NCBI RefSeq assembly: GCF_014905555.1
Contig: NZ_BNGS01000013.1
Coordinates: 62,001-126,000, forward strand
Length of the DNA: 64,000 bases
Reading direction: 5' to 3'
Source: Streptomyces sp. Y2F8-2
GTDB lineage: Bacteria > Actinomycetota > Actinomycetes > Streptomycetales > Streptomycetaceae
The notes beneath the pieces were generated by a model. The model saw only the letters and a program-made list of their open reading frames with translations. It did no database searches and was not told the origin of the DNA. Positions 1 through 8,647 of this stretch are shown piece after piece; position 1 is the first letter of the stretch, and every line of letters starts with the position of its first letter. The position numbers were made by a program, and so were the translations under genes.

Positions 1-229
1 TGACGCCCGGCAGCGGGGATCCGCTGCGCGCCCACTGTGCCATCCGCCGGTACAGGTCGGCGGGGTCCAGCACCAGGTCCGCGAGTTCCGCTTCGGGACG
101 GAGCGTGTCCACCGTACGGGTCGTGGCCGGATTGGCGGCCACCACTCGGCCGGAGGTGGTGCAGACTACGACGGCGTGGGGAAGAACCCTGGACATGGCC
201 TGGAACATCGCCAGGTTCATCTCAGCCAC
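1..229 (-). CDS. PAS-like sensor protein, N-terminal fragment (runs off the window edge)
   Basis: This is the 5' part of a gene that continues beyond the left edge; 76 codons are visible. It starts with GTG at 229, behind a GGGAG ribosome-binding site, and overlaps the stop of the upstream gene by 8 bp, so the two are translationally coupled. An in-frame ATG at 220 is an alternative. The visible segment (a VVVCTTSGRVVAANPAT stretch) looks like the start of a PAS fold, which usually binds a ligand or cofactor and controls an output domain. The output (kinase, GGDEF or SpoIIE phosphatase) lies outside the window and cannot be told. The gene order suggests a two-component sensory unit with the methanogen-output-domain protein. 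Confidence 0.6.
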   Translation of the reverse strand, partial: MAEMNLAMFQAMSRVLPHAVVVCTTSGRVVAANPATTRTVDTLRPEAELADLVLDPADLYRRMAQWARSGSPLPGV

Positions 230-788
230 CGGGTCCGCTCCCTGCGTCGACCGCCTCCTCTTCGACGGACGCAGCGTCGCCGAAGTACTCACGGCCCGGT
301 TCCTCACCCAGGTCGAGTTCGGGTTCGAGGTGCACCACGACGCGGCAGCCGGTGGCGCCGCGGGCGATGGTCTCCTCCAGTTCGACGCGTGCGTATCCCA
401 GGTTCTGCGCGGCGATGGTGCCGAAGACGTTGGACGTCATCATGCACATCGACTCCCGCCCGAGCACCTTCTCCGCGAACGGGCAGCTGCGGCTGCCCAG
501 GACGATCCGGTGCTCGTCCTGGGAAATGAGATAGAAGTCGCCCTCGATGCGCTGTTTGAGGTCGACCAGCACGTCGGCGACCTGTTCGCGGGTCAGCTGC
601 GGCAGGCCGATGGCCTCGGTGTAGGCCTCGTTGATCTGCAGTCCCACCGACTGGCCGACCAGGCTGATGTAGCCGGAGGCCTCCTCGAGTCCGACCACGG
701 ACTCCAGGGACGTCGCCAGCTCACGGACCAGTCCTCGCATGAACACGTCCCGGTCCAGATCCACGTGGGCATCCTTGGCCAGGTTCAC
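222..788 (-). CDS. Methanogen output domain 1-type regulatory protein
   Basis: A 188-residue soluble protein. The start is GTG at 788 because a near-perfect AAGGAGGGG sits 5 nt upstream; a longer frame to 854 exists but has no ribosome-binding site. Residues about 10-165 match, from memory, the actinobacterial proteins called 'methanogen output domain 1-containing': a helical N-terminus, a DFYLISQDEHRIVLG core and a Cys-containing RSCPFAEKVLGRESMCMMTS segment. That segment has the spacing of a ligand- or metal-binding pocket, which is inference. The acidic C-terminal tail (EEPGREYFGD) is probably flexible. The family is a sensory/output module in signal transduction; no enzyme activity is established. 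It overlaps the PAS gene downstream by 8 bp and probably works with it. Confidence 0.65.
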   Translation of the reverse strand: MNLAKDAHVDLDRDVFMRGLVRELATSLESVVGLEEASGYISLVGQSVGLQINEAYTEAIGLPQLTREQVADVLVDLKQRIEGDFYLISQDEHRIVLGSRSCPFAEKVLGRESMCMMTSNVFGTIAAQNLGYARVELEETIARGATGCRVVVHLEPELDLGEEPGREYFGDAASVEEEAVDAGSGPGG

Positions 789-1377
789 GACGGCCCCTCC
801 TTTTCGCGGAGTACCGTGTGCGCGGCCGGCGCGGATGTCGACTGACAGGTCCATCTGTCATCACACGGTCTGTTCGTGAGCATAGCGCCCCGATCATCGA
901 CGCACGATCCCCCGGTTCCGGGCCCCGCCGTGTACCGGTGTTGACGCCGGCAGTACGGCGCGGCGGCCCGCGCCCGGATCGGTCACAGCAGCCCCCGGAT
1001 GCCGCCGCGGACCCGGTGGAAGCCGCCGGCGCCGCGTGCAGGGCGTCCACGACGTGGCGGGCCCCGGGCTCCCGTAGCGCGCACGGCGGTGTGGGCAGGA
1101 GCCGGGGAGTTGCCGGGATCGCGGCATCCGTGCGGGCCGGCGTTCCCCTATGCCGCCGGCCCGCACGGACTCTGGTGGGCCACTCGCCATCGACCCATGA
1201 GGCGGATCAGGCACCCCCCGGTCGCCTGATCCACTCCGCCGCACCGCCCGGTGCCCGTGGGCCGGAGTGTGTCCGGGAACGTCGAAGTCGCTTGGGTTGG
1301 AGTGTGGATCAGCGAGGGGGCGCACCGGTATGGGTAGAACTGCGTACGACGCACGGTCGGATGAGCGGAGAGGTCAC
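789..1377. other. Intergenic region between divergent regulator genes, no gene seen
   Basis: About 590 bp separate the divergent methanogen-output gene and the LuxR gene. Open frames on both strands here are Arg/Pro-rich compositional shadows without a plausible ribosome-binding site. Two dyads stand out upstream of luxR: GGATCAGGC/GCCTGATCC (1204-1232) and GCACCG/CGGTGC (1241-1254). Promoters for both genes must lie here, but I cannot place a convincing -10/-35 pair. Confidence 0.5.
1204..1232. promoter_or_regulatory. 9-bp inverted repeat upstream of the LuxR gene
   Basis: GGATCAGGC and GCCTGATCC form perfect 9-bp arms with an 11-bp C-rich spacer, about 145 bp before the luxR start. A smaller dyad follows at 1241-1254. 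It could be an operator for the regulator or a terminator-like hairpin; the sequence does not decide. Confidence 0.35.
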
Positions 1378-2184
1378 ATGGCACAGGGGCTGGACGCGGC
1401 CTACGAACGCATGCTGTCGGTGGCCACGGCGGCGCTCCACGAACGCGAACCCGCACGGCTGTGGCCGCTGATGGCCGCCACGCTGCCGGATGTGTGCGGC
1501 GGCGAGGTCCTGATCTACAAGCTGGACGACTGGAGTGAGAGCGCGGGCACGGTCGGTACGGCGCCCGAGGCGGCGTCGGCGTTGGACGCGCTCGACGACG
1601 AGGCCCTGGGGCTTCTGCGCACCGGGTTCCCGTTCGCGGGGCATTACGCGGACGATCGCGACCGAGCGCCGGTCACAGCCGGCCGGGTGCTCGGTGCCGC
1701 CTGGTCCGCCAGCGCGACCGCCCGTCTGGTCGACGATGCGCTGGACATGGACCACGTGCTGGCGATCCCGCTGCCCGAGGCGACCACTCCCGTCACCGGG
1801 TGTCTCGTCTACCGCGCGGGAACGGACTTCACCGACGACGAGCTCCGCTTCGCCGGGCGGGTGCAGCCCTTGCTCGCGGCCGTCGACCAGCAGCGTCAAC
1901 TCCTGGAAAGCTGGCAGCGCCTCGTCGCGCCGGGCGCTGCGCAGGACGCGGCCGCGGACTGTGATCTCACTCCCCGGGAGACGGCCGTCCTGCTGCTGCT
2001 CACCGAAGCGCTGACCGCCGCCGCCATCGGCCGCCGCCTCGGCATATCCGACCGGACGGTGCACAAGCACATCCAGAACGTCTACCGCAAACTGGGTACC
2101 CGGGATCGCATCAGCACCGTGCTCCGCGCCCAGCAACTCGGCCTCGTCCCCGCACCGAACCCGCCCCACCGTCAGCGCGGCTAG
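1378..2184 (+). CDS. LuxR-family transcriptional regulator with GAF-like sensory region
   Basis: A 268-residue cytoplasmic DNA-binding protein. It starts at ATG 1378, seven bases after GGAGAGG. Residues about 195-257 are a LuxR/GerE helix-turn-helix (LTPRE, then AAIGRRLGISDRTVHKHI, then YRKLGTRDR). The first 190 residues are a single sensory-type domain with a GAF-like pattern (VLAIPLPE, LVYRAGTDFTDDELRFAGRVQPLLAA). There is no receiver Asp pocket, so it is not a classical response regulator. The ligand and targets are unknown. It stands alone, ends in a strong hairpin shared with the convergent ATPase gene, and lies divergent to the sensory pair at the left edge, which may be its partner or target (inference). 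Confidence 0.85.
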   Translation: MAQGLDAAYERMLSVATAALHEREPARLWPLMAATLPDVCGGEVLIYKLDDWSESAGTVGTAPEAASALDALDDEALGLLRTGFPFAGHYADDRDRAPVTAGRVLGAAWSASATARLVDDALDMDHVLAIPLPEATTPVTGCLVYRAGTDFTDDELRFAGRVQPLLAAVDQQRQLLESWQRLVAPGAAQDAAADCDLTPRETAVLLLLTEALTAAAIGRRLGISDRTVHKHIQNVYRKLGTRDRISTVLRAQQLGLVPAPNPPHRQRG

Positions 2185-2484
2185 GTGTGCTGTTCGGGCA
2201 GGTTGGTGACGCGGGCCCTGGCAGGCACTCCCCCACTGCCTTGACGGCGTGGGGGCACCCCCGCGGCGTTGCCGTCCCTCGCCGACTTCCCCACGCCCGA
2301 ACACGCTCGCGCGGGGACCCCCATCGCGTCGCCCGCCGCGGTAGCGGCCGATGTCGCAGCCTCCTCCGCCTTGCATCTGCACGCACCAGACCCCGCTCGG
2401 CTGAAGCGCGGTGTTCCTACAGCCGACCTGATCCGAAAGACAGGCCCTGGCCCACCGAGCCCGGCACATCCCTCCTGATGCCCG

Positions 2485-2516
2485 CCCGGGCCCGGCGGCA
2501 TGTCGCCGGGCCCGGG
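2485..2516. terminator. 13-bp perfect hairpin, terminator of luxR
   Basis: CCCGGGCCCGGCG pairs perfectly with its complement across a 6-nt loop (GCATGT), without a U-tract. This is the usual form of GC-rich actinomycete terminators. It lies between convergent genes, so it probably works in both directions. Confidence 0.7.
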
Positions 2517-2557
2517 TGCCGGCGAGGCGATCCGTGGAGTTGACGGCGGGCGCGGGT

Positions 2558-2579
2558 CCCGGAGGGCCGGCCCTCCGGG
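2558..2579. terminator. 22-bp palindrome, terminator of the P-type ATPase gene
   Basis: CCCGGAGGG-CCGG-CCCTCCGGG is a perfect palindrome 37 bp beyond the ATPase stop codon on the minus strand. It is a second, probably ATPase-side, terminator. Confidence 0.6.
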
Positions 2580-2616
2580 TATCCCCCGCACACCTCGCCC
2601 CGCCGGCTGCCGGCCG

Positions 2617-5600
2617 TCACCCCTGTCCCGACGGCAGCAGTCGGGCGATGGCCGGTTCCAGCCGGGGCAACGCCCGTTGGCCCATCAGCGCCAGAGCGAT
2701 CGCCGCGGCGACGCCTGCCCAGGCGAACGGTCCGAGCGGAGTACAGCCGAACAGACGGCTGACGCCCGGCGTCTGGATGAGGGCGACGAGTGCGACGGCC
2801 GAGCCGATGGCCGTGACGCGGACCAGCGGGCTGTCGCGGCGGTCGGCCAGGGTCTGGGCGAGCTGGGTGCCGACCACCCCGCACAGGGCCATCGTGCCGG
2901 CACGGCGAGCGCTGCCCGGGGTGAAGCGGCCGATCAGCCAGGCCGCCACCGCACCCAGGCACGTGGTCAGCGCGCGATGGCGGATCTGCCGGATCAGGGG
3001 CGCCCCGAGGGCCCGTGGCACCCCGTCCACGGACGCGGCGCCCTCCCCCTGCCCGTCCGGCTCCTGCCGCTGCGGGGTCACCGCCACCGCCATGGCCGGG
3101 AACAGGTCCGTGAACAGGTTCACCAGCAGCATCTGACGCGTACTCAGGGGTGCGGTCCCCGACAGCAGGGTGCCGATGACGCCGAAGCCGATCTCGCCCG
3201 CGTTCCCGCCGATCAGGATGGCGACGGCGTCGGCGACGCTGCGCCACAGGGCGCGGCCCTCGCGGACCGCCTCGACCAGGACGGTCAGATCGTCGTCGGT
3301 GAGGACCAGGTCGGCGGCGTTGCGGGCGGCGGCCGATCCGCGGGCGCTGATGCCCACGCCGACGTCGGCGGCGCGGATCGCCGCGGCGTCGTTGGCGCCG
3401 TCGCCCACCATCCCGACCACCCGGCCGGCGTCCCGGAGGGCCTCGACGACCTGGAGCTTCTGCTCCGGCGCGACCCTGGCCACGACGCCCGCGCCGGCCA
3501 GCATCCGGACCCTCACCGACCGGTCCGCGGCGGCCAGTTCGTCCCCGGTGATCACGACGGTGTCCTCGGGCCAGCCCAGTTCGGTCGCGATCGCCCGGGC
3601 GGTCTGCGGATGGTCACCGGTCAGCATGACCGGCCGTACGCCGGCATCCCGCAGACCGCGGACCAGGGCCGTGGACGTCTCGCGCGGCGCGTCGGAGAGC
3701 GCCAGCAGGCCGGTGAACTCCAGCCGGTCCAGCGGTCGTTCGATGACGCCGGACTCCTCCTCTTCCTCGCCCAGGGTGCGCCTGGCCACCGCCAGGACAC
3801 GCAGGCCCTCGCCGGCGAGCGTCCGGGCCGTGGCGGCCGCGTGGTCCGGCAGTCCGGAGCAGGCGGGCAGGACGGTCTCCGGGGCGCCCTTGACCACGAG
3901 GGTGCGCGGGCCGTCCGCGGCGCGGCCGACCGCCGCGGCATACCCGCGGGCCGCCTCGAACGGCAGGCCCTCGGCCTGCTCCCACTGCGGGTCGGCAGCG
4001 GCCGCGTCCAGGACGGCCGCGTCGGTGGCGTGCACCGGCCGCTCGGAGCCGCCGTTCAGGCGGGGGCAGGCCCGCGCCGCGTCCCGTACGATGCCCGCGA
4101 CCGCCGCCTCCGTCACCCCGTGGACCGTGCCGTCGGCGTCGGCGACACGGGTCAGGCGCAGCCGGTTCTGCGTGAGGGTTCCGGTCTTGTCGAAGCAGAC
4201 CGTGTCCATGCGGCCCAGGGCCTCCAGCGTGCGCGGGGTGCGTACCAGGACGCCGCGGCGGCCGAGCCGCCGGGCGGCGGCGAGCTGCGCGACCGTGGCC
4301 ACCAGGGGCAGACCCTCGGGCACGGCGGCCACGGCGACGGCCACGCCGCCACTGACCGCCTCCCGGATGGGCGTGCCGCGCAGCAGCGCCAGTCCGGTCA
4401 CCGCCGCTCCGCCGCCCAGGGTGAGCGGGAGTGCCTTGCGGGTGAGTTCCTGCAGCCTGGCCTGCACCCCGGCGGAGGGCGGGGTGCGCGCGGCGAGCGT
4501 CACGGCGCGGGCCGCCTCGGTGCGCTCGCCGGTCTGCACCACGACGGCCCGCGCGTGTCCGGCCACCACGGTGGTGCCCTCGAAGACCATGCAACTGCGG
4601 TCGGCGACAGGGGCACCCGGGGTCGGATCGACCTGCTTCACGACCGGCAGGGACTCCCCGGTCAGCGCCGACTCGTCGACCTCGAGGCCGTCCTGTTGGA
4701 GCAGGCGGGCGTCGGCGGGTACGACGTCGTCCGCCTTGAGCTCGATCACGTCTCCGGGCCTGAGCCGGGCGGCGTCCACCGTCCGCGCGGGTTCGGCCGC
4801 GTCCTTGTGCGCGGGTGCCACGCGCGCCTTCTGCTTCTGCTCGGCGAGCAGGCCGGACAGCGCCCGTTCGGCGCGCAGCCGCTGGATGCCGCCGACCAGC
4901 GCGTTGAGGTCGAGCGCGCCGACGACGAGTGCCGCGTCGACGACGGAGCCGAGGATCGCGGAGGCGGCGGAGCCGACCGCCAGGACCGGCGTGAGCGGAT
5001 CGTCGAGTTCGCCGCGCACCGCCCGGGCGAGCTGGAACGTCCAGCGCGCCGGGGCCAGGGCGGGCGACCGTACGGCGGTGCGCGTCGCCTTGCGCAGCCG
5101 GGCCGTGACGAGGTCGACCGGGTCCGGTTCGCGGGCCCGTTCGGTTGCCAGCCGGGCCTCGGCCTCCTGAGGCGGCAGTTCGTGCCAGGGCACGCGAGGG
5201 CGGGGGTGCGGGGCGCGGGCCGCCGCGACGCCCAGCGCCGCCCGCGCCCCGGACACCAGGGCCGTCGCCGCGCTCACGTCGACCGGGACGTGCCGCAGGC
5301 CGGGCAGTAGACCGCGCCGCCCCCGGCCGCCCTTGGACTCGCCTACGGCCACCAGCAGACCGGAGAGCGCGGCACCGGAGCGGGCCAGGGTCTGCGCGCG
5401 GCCACCGACGGCGCGGGCCGCGGGGACCGCGACCAGCAGCCGCCACACGTCGGCCAGGCCGTGCACGGCCAGGACGTCCGCTCCCCATACGACGGCGGCG
5501 TCCCGGTCCGTGAGGGCGACGGCGACGTCGCCGGCGAGCAGCCCGGCCAGGACGGTGCGTTCGTCGGCCGAGCCCAGCCGGGCGACCGTGACGACGCCGC

Positions 5601-6933
5601 CGGAGTCGCCGCGCAGCCCGTGCACCACGTCGTCCAGGGGACGCCGTGCGTCCACGACCTGGTCGGCGAGGCCGGTGAACTCCTCCAGTGCCGGGTCGTC
5701 CACCACCACGACGCGCAGTCCGGCCCGGCGCGCCGCGTCCAGTACCGCCTCGGCCCAGGGGTCCGCCTCGCCGCTCTCGGTGCGCAGCGCGCTCGGGTGC
5801 AGCACCACCGTGCCGGCCGTCTCGAGTTGCCGCAGCCGCTGCGGGTCGCGCACCAGCACGCCCTCCCGTGACAGCGCGCCGCTCAGGACGGCTTGGAAGG
5901 CGGCGGGTCCGTAGCGCGCGGCCTTCGGCGATCCCGCCAGCACCGCCTCGGCGGCCTCGTTGAGGTCGCGCTTGACGAGCAGCGTCACCGCGGCGCCGAC
6001 CAGGCTGCCGGTGGAGGCGCGGGAGGCGTACTCCTGGGCCGGGGCCGTGCGCAGCGGCGGGCGCGGAGCCTCGCCCGGGGGCACGCTGACCCGCTCGGGC
6101 GTGCACAGCTCATCGTGGACCGCGTCGAAGGCGGCGGCGCGTGCCACCGTCTCCGCCAACTGGCACGACCGCAGCGCTCCGTCGAGCACCAGGGACGTGG
6201 GTGTCTGACCGGCTCCGTGTGCGGCCGCGTTCGCCCAGGCCAGCGTCAGGTCCATGCCGGTGCGGCCGAGCCGGGCCCGCAGCAGGTCGCGGAAGCGCGG
6301 GTTCTCCCGCAGCAGTGTCACGGCCGCGGTCACCAGGCGCGGCGACGGCAGCAGGTGCAGCGCCGACCCGATCACCGCTGCCGCGGTGCCGGCCACGTCG
6401 GCCGTCAGCGCGGCCGCCGCGGCCCGTACCCCTGCGGGCCCGGCCGGATGTGGGAACTCCTCCGGCAGGTCGTCCGCCCGGACCAGGCCGTGGCGTTCCG
6501 CGAGGCCGGTCGCGTCCTCCACCACACGGTCGGTGACGGCCTCCTCGGTCGCGGCGACCACCAGGCGGGCCAACCCACCGTCCCAGTACGCGAAGGCCAC
6601 GTCCGGGTGATCCGCCAGCGCCGCGGCCACCCGGCGCGCCCTCGTGGCGATTCCGTCCGCCCGCCGCTCCTCCCCTGGAACCGCCTGCCGCAGCGCGAGA
6701 TGCGCCCGCGCACCGGACCGCCACGGGCGGGGGCGGCCCGGCAGCGCGTGCCGGAGTACGCGGGCGACACGGACCGCGGCGTCCGCGCCGCGCACCCCCG
6801 CCCGTGCCGTCTGGGCCACGGCTCCCGCGGCCGCGCCCACCGCGGTCGGGGCCGACCGTTCGAACAGGTGGACCGCCGCCGGCACCATACGTCCGGCGGT
6901 GGCGGAAGGCCTCGTCAGCAGCGCAAGGACCAT
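2617..6933 (-). CDS. Giant CtpI-like cation-transporting P-type ATPase
   Basis: 1438 residues, about twice the usual P-type ATPase length. The C-terminal half has a full ATPase: the actuator TGES loop near residue 757, the phosphorylation motif DKTGT near 914, the hinge GDGANDA near 1176, then membrane helices containing NLFTDLFPA. Gly/Ala-rich hydrophobic segments around 690 and 850 are earlier membrane helices. The N-terminal ~600 residues contain an HMA-like stretch near 85-150 and a degenerate P-domain-like part (residues ~375-540) without DKTGT. This organisation matches mycobacterial CtpI-type pumps from memory; the ion is unknown. It starts at ATG 6933, after GAGGG, 9 bp behind the small membrane-protein gene, so the two form an operon. 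Confidence 0.85.
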   Translation of the reverse strand: MVLALLTRPSATAGRMVPAAVHLFERSAPTAVGAAAGAVAQTARAGVRGADAAVRVARVLRHALPGRPRPWRSGARAHLALRQAVPGEERRADGIATRARRVAAALADHPDVAFAYWDGGLARLVVAATEEAVTDRVVEDATGLAERHGLVRADDLPEEFPHPAGPAGVRAAAAALTADVAGTAAAVIGSALHLLPSPRLVTAAVTLLRENPRFRDLLRARLGRTGMDLTLAWANAAAHGAGQTPTSLVLDGALRSCQLAETVARAAAFDAVHDELCTPERVSVPPGEAPRPPLRTAPAQEYASRASTGSLVGAAVTLLVKRDLNEAAEAVLAGSPKAARYGPAAFQAVLSGALSREGVLVRDPQRLRQLETAGTVVLHPSALRTESGEADPWAEAVLDAARRAGLRVVVVDDPALEEFTGLADQVVDARRPLDDVVHGLRGDSGGVVTVARLGSADERTVLAGLLAGDVAVALTDRDAAVVWGADVLAVHGLADVWRLLVAVPAARAVGGRAQTLARSGAALSGLLVAVGESKGGRGRRGLLPGLRHVPVDVSAATALVSGARAALGVAAARAPHPRPRVPWHELPPQEAEARLATERAREPDPVDLVTARLRKATRTAVRSPALAPARWTFQLARAVRGELDDPLTPVLAVGSAASAILGSVVDAALVVGALDLNALVGGIQRLRAERALSGLLAEQKQKARVAPAHKDAAEPARTVDAARLRPGDVIELKADDVVPADARLLQQDGLEVDESALTGESLPVVKQVDPTPGAPVADRSCMVFEGTTVVAGHARAVVVQTGERTEAARAVTLAARTPPSAGVQARLQELTRKALPLTLGGGAAVTGLALLRGTPIREAVSGGVAVAVAAVPEGLPLVATVAQLAAARRLGRRGVLVRTPRTLEALGRMDTVCFDKTGTLTQNRLRLTRVADADGTVHGVTEAAVAGIVRDAARACPRLNGGSERPVHATDAAVLDAAAADPQWEQAEGLPFEAARGYAAAVGRAADGPRTLVVKGAPETVLPACSGLPDHAAATARTLAGEGLRVLAVARRTLGEEEEESGVIERPLDRLEFTGLLALSDAPRETSTALVRGLRDAGVRPVMLTGDHPQTARAIATELGWPEDTVVITGDELAAADRSVRVRMLAGAGVVARVAPEQKLQVVEALRDAGRVVGMVGDGANDAAAIRAADVGVGISARGSAAARNAADLVLTDDDLTVLVEAVREGRALWRSVADAVAILIGGNAGEIGFGVIGTLLSGTAPLSTRQMLLVNLFTDLFPAMAVAVTPQRQEPDGQGEGAASVDGVPRALGAPLIRQIRHRALTTCLGAVAAWLIGRFTPGSARRAGTMALCGVVGTQLAQTLADRRDSPLVRVTAIGSAVALVALIQTPGVSRLFGCTPLGPFAWAGVAAAIALALMGQRALPRLEPAIARLLPSGQG

Positions 6934-6942
6934 GACGCGCCC

Positions 6943-7404
6943 TCAGCCGGTGGTACGGGCGCGGCGCGTGCCGGAGCCGACGCGTCCGGAGGATGCCGAA
7001 GGCTTCTTCGAGGGCGCGGGCTCGAGCGCCTTGGACGTGGGTTTCTTCGCCCGGGACGTCCTTGGCCGGGTTGCGGTCGAGGTTGTCCCCTCGCTCTCGG
7101 ACACCTGGGCCGGGACCTGCCCGGATGCCTTCGGCCGGGGTTGCGTGAGCCAGGCCACCGCCGCGCCGGTGAGGGCGACGGGCCACTCGACCACGCCCAC
7201 GGCGCCGAGCACTCCGGCCCCGGCGTAGACCGCCAGGCGCCGCCCCCGCGGCGACACGGCGCCGACCTTCTCGAGTGTTCCCCCGGCCGCCCTGCCCACC
7301 CTCCCGGCGCCGGGAAGCCGGCCCAGGACCGAGGCCGCGTCGCGCACCGGCCGGGGAACGGCCCTCAGCGGCGCCGGCAGGGACGACGACTTCTGCTCCG
7401 TCAT
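6943..7404 (-). CDS. Small putative membrane protein preceding the P-type ATPase
   Basis: 153 residues of unknown function. It starts at ATG 7404 behind GAGGTGA. Residues about 55-85 (AVYAGAGVLGAVGVV...VALTGAAVAWL) form one or two hydrophobic segments. The last 60 residues are a Ser/Thr/Lys/Arg/Pro-rich basic tail, probably disordered. It ends 9 bp before the ATPase start, so co-translation is likely. It may be an accessory or stabilising subunit of the pump, inferred from position only; no catalytic motif is visible. Confidence 0.7.
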   Translation of the reverse strand: MTEQKSSSLPAPLRAVPRPVRDAASVLGRLPGAGRVGRAAGGTLEKVGAVSPRGRRLAVYAGAGVLGAVGVVEWPVALTGAAVAWLTQPRPKASGQVPAQVSESEGTTSTATRPRTSRAKKPTSKALEPAPSKKPSASSGRVGSGTRRARTTG

Positions 7405-7544
7405 GACTCACCTCATCCGTGGTGACATCGCCTTCTTGCGGGGCCCGGGTTCCCGCGTCGACGCCCGCCATCCCCAGGTCTTGGTCATGTGTGATGTGCG
7501 CGGCAGCGCGGCGACGGGCTCGGTGAGGGCAGCGGGGCGACGGG

Positions 7545-8408
7545 TCAGGTGATGTGCCGCAGCAGCGCGGCGACGGCGGGAGGCGTCTGTCCCTGCGGCT
7601 GGACGACTCTCACCGTCCACGCCGGTGCCTGTCCGGCGAACGGGCGTACCGGCAGATCGGGGAATCGGGAGGCGAGCGACGGGGGCATGATGCACACGCC
7701 CAAGCCGTGCCGGACCAGGTCGGTCGCCGCCAGCACGTCGTTCACCTCGAAGGTGGTGGCGCGTTCGAGCGAGGCCGACCGGAAGGCCTTGTCGACCTCG
7801 TGCCGGATCGCCCAGCCCGGGGGGAAGTCCACCAGCGGCAGGCGGGCCGCTTCGGGCAGGGTCACCGGCCGCAGGGCCGGCGGGGCCCCGGTCGCAGGCC
7901 CTGTCACCAGGACCATGTCCTCCTGGGCCAGCAACCGGGTGGTGAGGCCCCGCAACTGCGGTGTGTCGAGGGCGACGACGGCCAGGTCCAGGCTGCCGTC
8001 GCGCAGCGTCTGCGGGATGTCGCCGACGGGTGCCTGGCGCAGCCTGACCGTCACCGCGGGGTACTCGCGGTGGAAATCGGCCAGTGCCTGGGCAAGGCCG
8101 GTGAACAGGCCCTGCATCACACCGACGGTGATCTCGCCGCGCAGTGCGTCCTTGAAGGGGTCGACGGCCGTACGGGCCTGTTGGGCGGCCTGCAGGGTGG
8201 CGCGGGCGGCCGGCAGGAAGGCCTCTCCGGCGGGGGTCAGCGACACCCGGTGGGTGGTGCGGTGGAACAGCGGTGTGCCCAGCTCGCGCTCCAGGGACTG
8301 CACCGTGGTGGACACCGCGGACTGCACCACGTGCAACCGCCGTGCCGCCGCGCTGAACCCGCCTTCTTCGGCGACCGCGACGACGACCTCCATCTGCCGA
8401 AGATCCAT
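7545..8408 (-). CDS. LysR-family transcriptional regulator
   Basis: 287 residues. The start chosen is ATG 8408 (MDLRQM...), preceded by GGGAGGAGG; a start seven codons earlier would bury that site in the coding region. Residues 1-60 are the winged helix-turn-helix (FSAAARRLHVVQSAVSTTVQ). A linker helix follows, and residues about 88-285 form the periplasmic-binding-protein-like effector domain (EITVGVMQGLFTGL, DLAVVALD, GLGVCIMP). The effector is unknown. The divergent intergenic region carries an exact 20-bp-period duplication and only a 50-codon reading frame on the other side, so its natural divergent target may have been lost. Confidence 0.88.
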   Translation of the reverse strand: MDLRQMEVVVAVAEEGGFSAAARRLHVVQSAVSTTVQSLERELGTPLFHRTTHRVSLTPAGEAFLPAARATLQAAQQARTAVDPFKDALRGEITVGVMQGLFTGLAQALADFHREYPAVTVRLRQAPVGDIPQTLRDGSLDLAVVALDTPQLRGLTTRLLAQEDMVLVTGPATGAPPALRPVTLPEAARLPLVDFPPGWAIRHEVDKAFRSASLERATTFEVNDVLAATDLVRHGLGVCIMPPSLASRFPDLPVRPFAGQAPAWTVRVVQPQGQTPPAVAALLRHIT

Positions 8409-8445
8409 GGCCGCCTCCTCCCGTATCAACCCGTTCGATCCCCGG

Positions 8446-8484
8446 TTTGCTCAGCCCTCAGGGACTTTGCTCAGCCCTCAGGGA
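8446..8484. repeat. Tandem 19-bp direct repeat in the LysR divergent promoter region
   Basis: TTTGCTCAGCCCTCAGGGA occurs twice exactly (8446-8464 and 8466-8484), one base apart, giving a 20-bp period. It ends just before the GGAGG of the small divergent frame at 8495 and starts about 40 bp upstream of the lysR start. It could be a duplicated LysR half-site or a replication-slippage duplication. Confidence 0.7.
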
Positions 8485-8494
8485 GGACCGTCAT

Positions 8495-8647
8495 ATGAGT
8501 CGCCGTGCCGCGCGGGTCACCATCACCGCAGCACCGTATCGGCCGCCGAACGGCTGCCGCCCGGGCCACGGCCGGGCTGCCGGTCCGGTACGGCTTCTCC
8601 CCGCACCGCAGCGGTGTGACGCAGGGTCAGGTCCGGATGCTCAGTGA
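8495..8647 (+). pseudogene. 50-codon frame divergent from lysR, possible gene remnant
   Basis: ATG 8495 follows GGAGGACC at good distance and begins MSRRAARVTITAAPYRPPN, but the frame ends after 50 residues in Arg/Gly/Pro-rich sequence. I do not recognise it. Its position, divergent from a LysR gene and behind a good ribosome-binding site, is where a LysR-regulated gene normally starts. I therefore read it as a truncated or frameshifted remnant; a short genuine peptide is possible. Confidence 0.3.

Larger units (their letters stand above)
2185..2616. other. Convergent intergenic region with two strong hairpins, no gene seen
   Basis: About 430 bp between the 3' ends of the LuxR and P-type ATPase genes. 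No frame has a credible start or family resemblance. The only clear structures are two perfect hairpins at 2485-2516 and 2558-2579, expected to end transcription from both sides. The stretch 2220-2340 is rich in GGGGGCACCCCC-like short palindromes. Confidence 0.5.

Noticed and set aside
2500..5310. Plus-strand frame of over 900 codons opposite the P-type ATPase gene
   Set aside because: It is the antisense shadow of a real gene with clear ATPase motifs; the product is Arg/Gly/Gln-rich with no domain and no start signal.
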